Origin: Planctomycetaceae bacterium
GTDB lineage: Bacteria; Planctomycetota; Planctomycetia; Planctomycetales; Planctomycetaceae
DNA length: 64,000 nucleotides
Assembly: GCA_021732785.1 (NCBI GenBank)
Contig: JAKFUG010000001.1
Span: 1 to 64,000 of the forward strand
Reading direction: 5' to 3'
The notes under the pieces are model-generated. The model was not told the origin of the DNA, made no database searches, and saw only the letters and a program-made list of their open reading frames with translations. Positions 50,868 through 61,200 of the stretch are shown in pieces. The position numbers were made by a program, and so were the translations under genes. The stretch's first letter is position 1. Each line of letters starts with the position of its first letter.

Positions 50868-52814
50868 TCATTCTTCCGTTTCACGCAGCTTGGCGAGAAT
50901 GCTGTAATCCTCCAGCGTGCTCGTATCTCCGCTGGATTCGCGGCCGGCGGCGATGTCGCGGAGGAGGCGGCGCATGATCTTGCCGCTGCGGGTTTTCGGT
51001 AGCCCCGCGGTGAACTTGATCTTGTCCGGTGTGGCGAGTGCTCCAATATGCTTGCGGACGTGGGCGATCATTTCCTTTTCGAGAGCCGCGTTGCCGTCAC
51101 CGGTTTTCAACGTGACGAAGCAGCAGATCCCTTCGCCTTTGATATCGTGCGGGAAACCGACGACCGCGGCTTCGGCGACCAATGGGTGGGCGACGAGGGC
51201 CGATTCGACTTCCATCGTGCTGAGCCGGTGACCGGCGACGTTGAGCACATCGTCGACACGACCCATCACCCACACGTAACCCTCTTCGTCCTTACGGGCG
51301 CCATCACCGGCGAAGTAACAGCCGGGAATGGTGCTGAAGTATGTCGATTTGAACCGCTCGTGATCGCCGTACAACGTCCGCAGCATCGACGGCCACGGTT
51401 GCTTCATGACGAGTAAACCGCCCTCATTCGCGCCGAGACTGCCTCCGTCTTTGTCAACGATATCCGGTACGACTCCGGGTAATGGTTTCGTGCAACTGCC
51501 GGGTTTCGTCGCCGTCACGCCGGGAAGCGGGCTGACCATGATGCAGCCGGTTTCGGTTTGCCACCACGTATCGACGATCGGGCAACGCTCGCCGCCGATA
51601 ATTTTGTGGTACCACATCCACGCTTCGGGATTGATCGGTTCCCCCACGGAGCCGAGCAGTCGCAGGCTCGATAGATCATGCTTGTTCGGCCACTGGTCAC
51701 CCCACTTGATAAAGGCGCGGATAGCGGTGGGAGCCGTGTAGAAAATGCTGACGCGGTATTTCTCGATGATCTCCCAGAAGCGGCCTTCGTTCGGCCAGTT
51801 GGGAGCCCCTTCGTACATCATCACGGTGGCTCCGTTTTGCAGCGGGCCGTAGCAGATGTAACTGTGGCCAGTGATCCAGCCGATGTCGGCGGTACACCAG
51901 TAAACGTCTTCTTCTTTCAGGTCGAAGACCCATTTCGTGGTCATCTGCGTGCCGAGGAGATACCCCGCGGTGGTGTGGAGGACGCCTTTCGGTTTGCCGG
52001 TGCTGCCCGACGTGTAAAGAATGAACAGCGGGTGTTCGCTGTCGACATCGACCGGCTCGCAATCGGCCGAAACATCGGACATCAGGTCGTTCCACCAGTA
52101 ATCGCGGTCCGGCTGCATGTGAACCTGTGTGCCTGTCCGACGGACCACAACCACCTTCTGCACCGTGGGTGATTTCAGCAGGCTTTCATCGACGGCCTGC
52201 TTCAACAACACTTCCTTACCACGCCGCCAGCCACCGTCGGCGGTGACGATCACCTTGGCTTGAGCATCGTTGTTGCGATCGGCGACAGCATCGGAACTGA
52301 AGCCGCCGAAGATGATCGAGTGCGTGGCTCCGAGACGAGCACATGCCAGCATCGCGATCACGAGTTCCGGAATCATCGGCATGTAGAGCGTGACGCGGTC
52401 GCCGGTCTGCACGCCGAGACGTTTGAGCGCGTTCGCAAACTTGCAGACTTCACGATGCAGATCCTGATAAGTCAGCACACGGCTGTCGCCGGGTTCACCT
52501 TCCCAGATGATCGCCGCTTTGTTTTTCCGCCACGAAGTGAGGTGCTTGTCGACGCAGTTGACCGAGGCGTTAAGTTTGCCGCCGGTGAACCACTTCGTTT
52601 CGGGCATCTCTCCGGAAATGACCTGGTCCCACTTTTTCGACCAGGCGAGATTCGAGGCGAGTTCGCCCCAGAAACCGGCGGGGTCATCTTTCGCCCGTTG
52701 CCACATCTGTTCGTATTGCTGTTCGCTGCTGATGTGCGCCTGCGCGATAAAATCGGTCGGCGGGGGGAACTTGCGGGTTTCGTTCAGCGACGAGTGAATG
52801 GCATCGGCGGACAT
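50868..52814 (-). CDS. acs: Acetyl-CoA synthetase
   Basis: Activates acetate to acetyl-CoA through acetyl-AMP; cytoplasmic ANL-family ligase. At 648 residues it is of normal length. Seen in order: [54 protein letters not shown], the P-loop [47 protein letters not shown], and the C-terminal lysine region [16 protein letters not shown], the site acetylated to switch the enzyme off in other bacteria. ATG 52814 (MSADAIHSS) with GGAGA upstream is preferred. It is divergent from the DUF58 gene. Confidence 0.97.
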   Translation of the reverse strand: MSADAIHSSLNETRKFPPPTDFIAQAHISSEQQYEQMWQRAKDDPAGFWGELASNLAWSKKWDQVISGEMPETKWFTGGKLNASVNCVDKHLTSWRKNKAAIIWEGEPGDSRVLTYQDLHREVCKFANALKRLGVQTGDRVTLYMPMIPELVIAMLACARLGATHSIIFGGFSSDAVADRNNDAQAKVIVTADGGWRRGKEVLLKQAVDESLLKSPTVQKVVVVRRTGTQVHMQPDRDYWWNDLMSDVSADCEPVDVDSEHPLFILYTSGSTGKPKGVLHTTAGYLLGTQMTTKWVFDLKEEDVYWCTADIGWITGHSYICYGPLQNGATVMMYEGAPNWPNEGRFWEIIEKYRVSIFYTAPTAIRAFIKWGDQWPNKHDLSSLRLLGSVGEPINPEAWMWYHKIIGGERCPIVDTWWQTETGCIMVSPLPGVTATKPGSCTKPLPGVVPDIVDKDGGSLGANEGGLLVMKQPWPSMLRTLYGDHERFKSTYFSTIPGCYFAGDGARKDEEGYVWVMGRVDDVLNVAGHRLSTMEVESALVAHPLVAEAAVVGFPHDIKGEGICCFVTLKTGDGNAALEKEMIAHVRKHIGALATPDKIKFTAGLPKTRSGKIMRRLLRDIAAGRESSGDTSTLEDYSILAKLRETEE

Positions 52815-53000
52815 CGCGGTCAATCTCCGGAGGCAAATCGAATGGGGCGTGCCGCGGCCATTTTTTTCGGATTCGCAGGGCGGTCCCTGTCGTCTGGCAC
52901 GCATGGATAAACCCCGATCTTACGGGCCGTTCGCAGAAGGGTCAACGTGTGAAACGTCTTGTCCGCGGGTCAGTGATCGAAGGGAAACAATTGATGTCGC

Positions 53001-53079
53001 TGTGCGCCACTGGCTCTGCCAGTGTGAATTGTCACTATGACTTGCGAAGAGAAGACACTGGCAGAGCCAGTGGCACACA
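53001..53079. repeat. Palindromic element GTGTGCCACTGGCTCTGCCAGTGT, copy 3
   Basis: Arms 53001-53025 and 53055-53079 pair with one mismatch. It lies in the 450-base gap 52815-53264 between the divergent acs and DUF58 genes; the rest of the gap shows nothing clear. The bases before the right arm (TGCGAAGAGAAG) are shared with the copy inside mfd. Read on the plus strand it encodes CEEKTLAEPVAH, the same peptide found in Mfd. Confidence 0.85.
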
Positions 53080-53264
53080 GAAACAAACTCCGAAAATCTT
53101 CCTGTCAGGCGAAGACCAGACGAATCGGCATTGATCAATTTGATGAAATCGCCGGGGGTGGACGGGCGGTGAGACTGGACGCGGCAGGCGGAACGGCATG
53201 TAATTCAGATCGCGCTCTTTCCGTTTGCCGACTAAAACCGTCTCGACGACCAAAAGCGGTCCGC

Positions 53265-54677
53265 ATGTCCGAATCGCACGATTACGACGCCCGCGAGCGC
53301 CATTTCCCCACCGCCGGTGCCTTGGCGTTGCTGACCGCCGGGGCGATGACCGCGGCGTACTTTGAATTCCCGTTCATGCACCGGTCGTGGTGGCCGCGAG
53401 CGTTTTATCCCCTGTTCTGGTTTGTCGTGGGGTGCATTGCGGCCTTTGGTACGTGGCAACTCGTCTGGCATTATTTGCCGGCACAATGGGCCAGACGGTT
53501 ACCGGGGTTGAGCCGGTACCGGGTCAAGTTCCCCCGCGAAGGGATCGGCTTTCTGCTCATCATGATGGTGCTGTTTGTCGGCTCGTCGCTGACGCAGTCC
53601 AACATGTTGCTGCTGGTGTTTGCCGCGATGGCGGGCCCGTTCGTGGTCAACGGGTGGATCACGTTCAACATGCTGCAGGGGCTGCGCGTCCATCGCACAC
53701 CGCCGGCGCGGGCGATGGCTTCCGAACTGTTCGCCGTGGAATTGGTACTCGAAAACCAATCGACGTTGCTGTCCGCCTGGATGATGTCCGTCGAAGATAA
53801 CCTGTTCCATCAGAAGGTGCTGAGCCCCTCTTCGGTGTTGTTCGTGCGGGTGCCGCCGCGGGAATCGCAGGTGGGGTATTATCAACTGCAGTTGCCGCAG
53901 CGGGGCAAATATGAATTCGGTCCGCTGCGGGTGACGACACGCTTTCCGCTGGGGCTGATCGAGCGCAGCCTCATTGTTCGCGAGACCGGCACCACGCTGA
54001 TTTACCCGCGCATCGGGCGCTTGTCCCCCGGCTTCAAGCGGCAACTTCTCGGGGCCAGCGAACAGGTGGAAGTTTCGCAATCGCGGTCGGGCGTCTTTGA
54101 CGACGAGTTTCACACGTTGCGTGAATATCGGACGGGAGATAATCCGCGGGCCATCCATTGGCGTTCGTCCGCCCGGCGAGGAACGCTCATTGTCCGCGAA
54201 TATCACCAGAACCGCGAACATAATCTGCAGGTGATGATTGATCTTTCGGGAGTGAAACCGGAGTACGCCGCCCAGGCGGAAGCCGTGTTATCGCTCGCGC
54301 TCACGTTGTGTGTGGAATATCGCCATGAGTGTCGCGGGGGACACCTGACCGTGGTCTGCGGAGGACGGGAACCCTTCCGTTGGGAAGCCTCGAAAACGTC
54401 GTCGGGCATGGATCAACTGCTCGACTGGCTGGCAATGGTGGAGATGGCCTCCGACGAGTATTTCGCCCTGATTGCCCGCGAAACACTGGAGCAGGTGGAT
54501 ACCGGCACGCGGGTGATTGTCGTCAGCACGCGGAAACAGGAAGCCGCGCCGTGGGGCCGGTCGGTGGCGATGGTCCGCGGGATGCCGGTGCAATGGATTG
54601 AAGTGACGCCGCAGCGTTTTGCCCAGGCGGTGGTCTTTCCGGAGACGGGTCCGGACCGGAGGCGTCGCCATGCGTAA
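53265..54677 (+). CDS. DUF58-domain membrane protein
   Basis: A 470-residue protein. Two N-terminal helices pairs (FPTAGALALLTAGAMTAAYF, FYPLFWFVVGCIAAFGTWQLVW; then IGFLLIMMVLFVGSSL and MLLLVFAAMAGPFVVNGWITF) precede an immunoglobulin-like region and the DUF58 domain: DEFHTLREYRTGDNPRAIHWRSSARRG and LIVREYHQNREHNLQVMIDLS, matching the R-x-Y-x-x-G-D-x-x-R-x-I-x-W signature. DUF58 proteins form units with MoxR ATPases and TgpA-like transglutaminases. The transglutaminase follows with an 8-base overlap, but no MoxR gene precedes it. ATG 53265 is preferred; the upstream frame to 53037 runs through a palindromic repeat. Confidence 0.9.
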   Translation: MSESHDYDARERHFPTAGALALLTAGAMTAAYFEFPFMHRSWWPRAFYPLFWFVVGCIAAFGTWQLVWHYLPAQWARRLPGLSRYRVKFPREGIGFLLIMMVLFVGSSLTQSNMLLLVFAAMAGPFVVNGWITFNMLQGLRVHRTPPARAMASELFAVELVLENQSTLLSAWMMSVEDNLFHQKVLSPSSVLFVRVPPRESQVGYYQLQLPQRGKYEFGPLRVTTRFPLGLIERSLIVRETGTTLIYPRIGRLSPGFKRQLLGASEQVEVSQSRSGVFDDEFHTLREYRTGDNPRAIHWRSSARRGTLIVREYHQNREHNLQVMIDLSGVKPEYAAQAEAVLSLALTLCVEYRHECRGGHLTVVCGGREPFRWEASKTSSGMDQLLDWLAMVEMASDEYFALIARETLEQVDTGTRVIVVSTRKQEAAPWGRSVAMVRGMPVQWIEVTPQRFAQAVVFPETGPDRRRRHA

Positions 54678-57048
54678 TCGATGGGGCCGCATCCAGCTCG
54701 CGACGGTGTATGCCATCAGTTTATATGGCTTAACGGCATTGGCGAGTTGGATCCTCGCGCGGGCGGAAATGGAAGAATCCAATTACGTCACGTGGTGGAT
54801 TTCGATGACCACGTGGCCGGTGTTGGCGATCGCGTTTTATTTCACCGAAGGCCCGCGCGGGTGGAAGCTTTCGGCCTGGTTCGCGAACCTGCTGGGGGCC
54901 GCCGCGGTGGCGACCGCCGCATGGGAATTTTTCGGTCCGAACCAGCAGGCCAAACTGCTTTCCGGTGCGCATCTGCTGGTGTATTCGACGTGGATCGTGA
55001 TGTTCCAGGAGAAGAATATCCGCTTCTACTGGTGGGTGATGGCGCTCGGTGTTTTGCAGGTGGCGGTGGCTTCGGTGCTGACCGATCGCGAGTGGTACGG
55101 CGTCTCGCTGATGGTTTACCTCTGCGCGGCCTTGTGGACCATGAGCGTGGCTTCGCTGTATCAGATTCAGCAGCAGTTCGGGGGCGAAGGTGTCATTTCG
55201 TCACCGCGGAACGGCTACGAACATGCCCCGCGCCACTTCGTGCAATACGACGAGCATCACCGTTGGTTAACGCGGCGGTTTGTCGCCGGATGGTCGTTTC
55301 TCGTGGCGGCTTCGTTGCTGGTGAGTGCCGCGTTCTTCGCCTTCACGCCCCGGGTGTGGGTGGGTCCGAAGAATCTGTTCGGCAATGAATCGACGCCGAT
55401 GAACGAGCAACGCAACACGACGGGCTTTGCAAAAAACGTTCAACTGGGAGAGATGGGAACGATTCTGGAAAGCGTCAAACCGGTGATGAACGTCCAGGTG
55501 TTTGATGCGTTCACCGAAAAGATTTTGCCGCTGGACCGCTTCACCAACCGGATGGGGATGAGCGAACTGATGCTCCGCGGGTCGGTCTTGACCACGTACT
55601 CCAAAGGAAACTGGTCGCTGGATCGCCCGGACCGCCCGATGCGGATTCCGCGTTCGTTTTCCAAGGCCGGCTTTCGATTGCAAATCGATCTGGAAACGCT
55701 GGATCGCGAATCGCTGTTTTCTGCCGGCTTGCCCGAAGGAGGCACGATCGGCCCCCGGCGCGAATCGTTGTATCTCTCGCACATGACGGGATTGATCAGT
55801 CGCGAATCGGCACCTGAAACGGCGGCCCGCTGGTCGTACTATTTCTACATCGAGCCGCCGTCGCGCGAGCTGGCGGAAATTCACGGCGTGGCTTTGTCCA
55901 ATCTGGCGTACCGCGCCAGTCTGTCGGATGGCCACATTTACGAGTGCCTGGTGCTGCCGCCGACCGGGTTAAACCGTCTGCGTGAACGAGCCATCCAGTT
56001 GGTGAGTCAGGCCGAGAAACAGGCGGGCGGAACGTTGTCCCGATACGATAAAGCCAAGTTGCTGGAAAATTACCTCCGCGATTCGGGCGAATTTGGCTAC
56101 ACGCTGGATCTCTCGGTCAAAGATGCGAGCATCGATCCGGTGGAGGACTTCCTCTTCAATCGCAAGGAAGGTCATTGCGAGTACTTTGCGAGCACGCTGG
56201 TGTTGATGCTTCGCGCGGTGAATATTCCGGCGCGGTTGATCAGCGGCTTCAAAGGGGCGGAGTCCCTTTCCGGAGATACGCTGTGGCAGGTGCAGGACCG
56301 CCACGCGCATGCCTGGGTGGAAGCGTGGACGGGCAACAATCTGTGGGTCACGCTCGATCCCACACCGGCACTGTCGCGGCAAAAATCGGTCGAGGAAGTT
56401 GCCGCCCGCGTCGGCTTCTGGGAACGATTCCAATCGCAGACAACGAACCTCTGGAACGATTATGTCGTGCGCGTGAACCTCGAACGGCAGAACCAGGGAA
56501 TCTACGGCCCGCTCAAGGAATTCGGCCTGAAAGCGTGGGAAATCCTTCGCAGTGTCGGTTCTCTCGGGCCGCTATTGTGGCAGCGCCTGGGCGACATGCT
56601 CCGGAGTCCGCAGGAATGGATTTCCATCACGGGCGGTCTGTTCGGACTGGCCTTGGTGACGTTCACGGCCCTGGTGATCCGTGGCGTGCGCTGGCTCTAC
56701 CTTTGGTTCCGCAAGGGAGGCTGGCGGGAGTGGTCATCGCGCCGGTGGCAACAGCGGACCGTCGTGGCGTTCTACGAACAGTTCCTGCGCTTGACCGAAC
56801 GCGCGGGGTTGCATCGAGAGGCGACCCAAACCCCGGCGGAATTCGCGGAAGAGGTTCAATCCAAGTGGCACCCCTTGCTGAAACCGGCGGGGATGCTCAC
56901 CGTTCCGCAAAGCGTGTGCGCCGCGTTTTATCGAGTCCGCTACGGGGGAGAATCTCTGCCGGAAAGCGATCTGCTCACACTTCAGCAGCAGGTCGCCGAG
57001 ATGGCGAATCTCGTCTTTCCGCCGCGCCGCAATTCCGCATCGCATTAA
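54670..57048 (+). CDS. TgpA-like transglutaminase-domain membrane protein
   Basis: A 792-residue membrane protein: about six N-terminal helices (DUF3488-like, residues ~10-200), a periplasmic region, then a transglutaminase-like core with GHCEYFASTLVLMLRAVNIPARLISGF (catalytic Cys near 502), DRHAHAWVEAW (His near 544) and LWVTLDPTPAL (Asp near 562). One more helix (LFGLALVTFTALVIRGVRWLYLWF) leads to a cytoplasmic DUF4129-like tail (FYEQFLRLTERAGLHREATQTPAEFAEEV). The full Cys-His-Asp triad suggests an active protease or crosslinker. It overlaps DUF58 by 8 bases, so the two are coupled. Confidence 0.92.
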   Translation: MRNRWGRIQLATVYAISLYGLTALASWILARAEMEESNYVTWWISMTTWPVLAIAFYFTEGPRGWKLSAWFANLLGAAAVATAAWEFFGPNQQAKLLSGAHLLVYSTWIVMFQEKNIRFYWWVMALGVLQVAVASVLTDREWYGVSLMVYLCAALWTMSVASLYQIQQQFGGEGVISSPRNGYEHAPRHFVQYDEHHRWLTRRFVAGWSFLVAASLLVSAAFFAFTPRVWVGPKNLFGNESTPMNEQRNTTGFAKNVQLGEMGTILESVKPVMNVQVFDAFTEKILPLDRFTNRMGMSELMLRGSVLTTYSKGNWSLDRPDRPMRIPRSFSKAGFRLQIDLETLDRESLFSAGLPEGGTIGPRRESLYLSHMTGLISRESAPETAARWSYYFYIEPPSRELAEIHGVALSNLAYRASLSDGHIYECLVLPPTGLNRLRERAIQLVSQAEKQAGGTLSRYDKAKLLENYLRDSGEFGYTLDLSVKDASIDPVEDFLFNRKEGHCEYFASTLVLMLRAVNIPARLISGFKGAESLSGDTLWQVQDRHAHAWVEAWTGNNLWVTLDPTPALSRQKSVEEVAARVGFWERFQSQTTNLWNDYVVRVNLERQNQGIYGPLKEFGLKAWEILRSVGSLGPLLWQRLGDMLRSPQEWISITGGLFGLALVTFTALVIRGVRWLYLWFRKGGWREWSSRRWQQRTVVAFYEQFLRLTERAGLHREATQTPAEFAEEVQSKWHPLLKPAGMLTVPQSVCAAFYRVRYGGESLPESDLLTLQQQVAEMANLVFPPRRNSASH

Positions 57049-57087
57049 GCGGAAGCGTCGCTCGTTCCGAAGTCACAAGGCGACGCG

Positions 57088-58245
57088 CTACTGCTGATCC
57101 AGCTTGTAGGGCGTCTCGATAATCGCTTCGTCAAACAGCTTGCGGACAAAGTCCTGCGGCAAGTTTTTCTGGCGTTCCAGTTCCAGTTTGTCCTGGATTT
57201 CGTCCTGAACGTCGGCGAAGGGTTTACGGGATTCGGTCTGCCGGTCGGTAATGCGAATCAGGTGGTACGCCGTTTTGCCTTCCCACACGTCGCTTACCTT
57301 GCCGACGGGTTGCGTGAACAGCAGGTCTTCCAGTTTCGTTTCCGCCAAGCTGCCGACGCGCGTCCAATCCCAGTTCCCACCTTCGGTCGCGGTGGGACCG
57401 TCGGAATACTTCTTGGCCACCGTTTCGAACGGCGTCCCGCGTTGCAGTTCCTGTTGGGCTTGCTCGATGTTGGCCCTGGCATCCTTCCGCGATGACCGGC
57501 CGTCAAACGAGACTTGAACTTGCTGCCATTTCACACGCGCGGGAATGGCGTAGTCGTCGAGGTGTTCCTGATAATAGGCGACCAGTTCCGGTCGCGTGGG
57601 CGTCGGTGGACGCTCGACTTTCGACGACAGATATTCCATCGCCATGCGGTTGGTGGCAAAGGCCGACCGAACGGCAGCCAACGAGGATTCTCGCTCCTTC
57701 AGCGCCAATTCCAGTTCGGTTCGCGAAAGGGCTTTCAGTTCGCCTTTCAACTTGGCGACTTCCGTCTCAAACAGTTTGTCGATGTGCTGCTCGAACTGTT
57801 TCGCCTGATCGGGCTTCAGGCTGCTCCGCATGCGTTCGACGAGTAACCGTCGTTCGATGTGACCGCGCAAATCGCGCTGAATGATCGCTTCCCGTAGTTT
57901 GCTGTAATCGTCCGGGTTTTGAATTTTCGTCCGGGCCACGCGCAGGTAATCGCCGTATTTGTCGAGCACGTCGCCAGCGAAAATCGGTGCGCCGTTGACG
58001 GTCGCAATCACGCGGGCGTTGAAAACCTGGGTATCGTCGCCGGTGTCGACGGAATTCGACGCTTGCAGCACCGCGGAGGTGGTGCCTTCTTTGGTCGCTT
58101 CCGCCAGACGCTGTTCGACCTGCGAGTCGTCCATCGAGACGCGGCGCGGTGGAGGTTGCAGCACGGGATTGTCGTGCTTCTTGGTCAGAGCCTGGCAGCC
58201 CGCCAATAACACCAGCAGCGTGAATGTGTGGACAACACGTCGCAT
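57088..58245 (-). CDS. Parvulin-type peptidyl-prolyl isomerase lipoprotein (SurA/PpiC-like)
   Basis: A 385-residue exported protein with lipobox LLVLLAGC, hence lipid-anchored. It has a chaperone-like N-domain (FNARVIATVNGAPIFAGDVLDKY and several helices), a charged helical middle, and a C-terminal parvulin domain: KWQQVQVSF, ANIEQAQQELQRGTPFETVAKKYSDGPTATEGGNW, LAETKLEDLLFTQPVGKVSDVWEGKTAYHLIRI. It likely helps periplasmic or outer-membrane protein folding. It lies directly downstream of mfd (43 bases) on the same strand and may be co-transcribed. Confidence 0.9.
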   Translation of the reverse strand: MRRVVHTFTLLVLLAGCQALTKKHDNPVLQPPPRRVSMDDSQVEQRLAEATKEGTTSAVLQASNSVDTGDDTQVFNARVIATVNGAPIFAGDVLDKYGDYLRVARTKIQNPDDYSKLREAIIQRDLRGHIERRLLVERMRSSLKPDQAKQFEQHIDKLFETEVAKLKGELKALSRTELELALKERESSLAAVRSAFATNRMAMEYLSSKVERPPTPTRPELVAYYQEHLDDYAIPARVKWQQVQVSFDGRSSRKDARANIEQAQQELQRGTPFETVAKKYSDGPTATEGGNWDWTRVGSLAETKLEDLLFTQPVGKVSDVWEGKTAYHLIRITDRQTESRKPFADVQDEIQDKLELERQKNLPQDFVRKLFDEAIIETPYKLDQQ

Positions 58246-58288
58246 ACCGCCGCCGTTTCCCTACAGGCCATCCCCCAACAAATTGCCC

Positions 58289-61200
58289 TCACCCTGCCGA
58301 GAGTCGTCGACTTTCCGCAGGGACGGAAGGCGGCGTGTTGTAGCTTTCAACGGGTTTCGACTGCAAGATGGATTTGAGAAAGCCCAGAATCTCCGTTTTC
58401 CGGTCTAGTTTTGTTGGTAAGGGGATGTAGGCCTGCCGTTCGCTCACCACGCGAATGACGTGAGGCGACTGCTTCATCAACTTCTGCATCTTGCGTGGGT
58501 TGCGGTATCCGAGCACCACCCATTCATCTTCGAGATGGATGTCGTCGATCTGCCAGACGAGCGCGTCGAGTTGCAGCGATCGGATCTGAATCAGCGCTTC
58601 GACCGGCGGCGGGACTGGGCCGAAGCGATCGCGGAATTCCTCGCGCACCTGCTCCAACAGTTCGTGCGACGACACCGAAGTCACCTTGCGGTACATCTCG
58701 ATTTTGGGTCGTCCGCTGGGGACATATTCCGGCGGCAGATACGCCGACATCGGCAAGTCGACGGCGACGTGCCGATGCTCTTTCATCGGTTCCCGCTTGA
58801 GCGCCCGCACCGCGTTTTCGAGCAACTGGCAATAGAGTTCATAACCGACGGCGGCGATGTGCCCGCTCTGTTCGGTGCCGAGAATGTTCCCCGCCCCGCG
58901 GATTTCGAGATCGCGTAGCGCGATCTTGAATCCCGCCCCGAGTTCGCTGAATTCCTCGATCGCCTTCAACCGCCGCGCCGCGGTCGAGGTGAGCGTCTTG
59001 CCTTCACTCAGCAACAGGTAACAATACGCCCGGTGCTTGTACCGCCCGACGCGGCCGCGCAATTGGTGCAGATCGGACAGTCCATAATTCTCGGCCTGAT
59101 GGATGAAAATGGTGTTCGCATTCGGGATATCGAGGCCGCTTTCGATGATCGTCGTCGCCACCAGAATGTCCGTTTCTCCACGGACAAATTTGAGCATCGC
59201 GAGTTCCAGCGGGTCTTCGCTCATCTGGCCGTGCATGATGTCGACTTTGGCTTCGGGGACCAATGTCCGCAGCCGGTTGGCGATCGATTCGATATCAAAG
59301 ATGCGGTTGTGGACGAAGTAAATCTGACCGCCGCGGTTCATCTCGCGCACGATGGCATGTCGGATCAATTCGCCATCAAACCGGCAGACGCGAGTCTCGA
59401 CCGCCAACCGATCCTGCGGCGGCGTTTCCAAATTCGAGATGTCGCGCACGCCGAGCAACGAGAGGTGCAGTGTCCGCGGAATCGGCGTCGCGGAAAGCGT
59501 CAGTACGTCGATTTCCAGGCGGAACTTTTTCAACGTTTCTTTCGCTTCCACACCGAAGCGTTGTTCCTCGTCGATGACTAAAAGCCCGAGATCCTTGAAC
59601 CGCATGTCGGGCGAGACGATGCGGTGCGTGCCGATGACGATGTCGATCGTTCCCGCGGCGAGCCCCTCAATCACTTCTTTCTGCTCGCCCTTGGTTTTGA
59701 ACCGCGACAGCGAGGCAATCGTCACCGGGAACTCGGCCATCCGTTCGCTGAAACTGCGGAAATGCTGCTCGGCAAGGACCGTCGTCGGCACCAGCACCGC
59801 GGCTTGTCGACCGGCATCCACGGCTTTGAAAACGGCCCGCATCGCGACTTCCGTCTTGCCGTAACCGACGTCGCCGCAGATGAGTCGGTCCATCGGCCGC
59901 GGCAGCATCATGTCGCCCTTCAAGTCGGCAATCGCCCGTAGTTGGTCATCGGTCTCGGTATACGGAAACGCGGCGTCGAACTCCTGCTGCCAGTGACTGT
60001 CTTCCGGACACGCCAGCCCCGGCTTGGAATCTCGCTCGGCCTGCAAGCGGATCATGTCGGAAGCCATGTCGGACACGGCTTCGGCGACTTTCTGCTTCTT
60101 CTTCGCCCAGCCGGTCCCGCCGACCTTGGAAAGTTCCGGCGTCGACTTCCCGCCGCCGACGTATTTCTGCACGAGGTGAATCAACGTCACCGGAACGAAC
60201 AGCTTGATCGCGTCTTTGAATTCGAGGTGCAGGTGTTCTTCCGTCTGGCCCTCTTTTTCGAGGAGTTTCATGCCGCGATACCGGCCGATGCCGTGCGAAA
60301 GGTGAACGATCAAATCGCCTTCCGCGAGATCGAGAAAGCTGTCAATCGCCCGTGATTCAAGCCGCTTCTTCCGCGGTACCCGGACGACTTCGGTACGACT
60401 GAAGAGTTCGTTGTCGCTGAGAACGAGCAGCGTCGGAGTGGCTCTTGATGACGTCTCCGTGTGTGCCACTGGCTCTGCCAGTGTCTTCTCTTCGCACGCT
60501 TCCTCGACACTCGGCAAGACACTGGCCGAGGCAGTGGCACCCAAGGAAAGCAACCGAAACCCGTGCGAAACGTGGCCGAGGCCAAGTTGCACGCGGCTTA
60601 CGAGGTCCGGCGCGGATTCCGCGAGTAACTCTGCTAAGCGCAAACGGGCGGCTTTGTTGTGACACGCGATCAGGATCGTCTCATCCCGTCCCGCGGCTTC
60701 GGCGAGTTCCGCGAGGGCTTCGCTCTTCGGACGTACAAACCGTTCGATCGACTGCGTCTTCAAATGGCACGTTGTCTCATACCCGTTGGCCACAAGCCCC
60801 GCGAGTTGGACCGAACCGAACCGTTGGCACTGCGCGAACGTCGCCTCGACGCTGAAGAGGCCGCGGCGGTCGTCCAACCGTTGCAAATAGAGTTTGCCTT
60901 CCGCTTGCAGATCGTCCAGTTCCTGCAACACGACCCATGCCCCTGTCGGCAACGAGGCCAACAGGTTCTCGCCGTCAGAACGCAGCGTGTCGGTCGCTTC
61001 GCCGGTGTTTTTGATCGGCGAGATCAACGTCAGCGTGATCTCGCGCAGTTCCTGCAATTTCTGCTGCGTTTCGACGGAAAACGTCCGCAGCGAATCGATT
61101 TCATCACCGAAGAGTTCGATGCGGACGGGATCACTGGCATCGGGCGAGAAGACATCGAGGATGCCGCCGCGGAGGCTGAATTCGCCGGGCATTTCGACGG

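Noticed and set aside
53037-53264. N-terminal extension of the DUF58 protein
   Set aside because: It is encoded by the palindromic element and has no membrane or domain content; ATG 53265 begins a normal DUF58 N-terminus.
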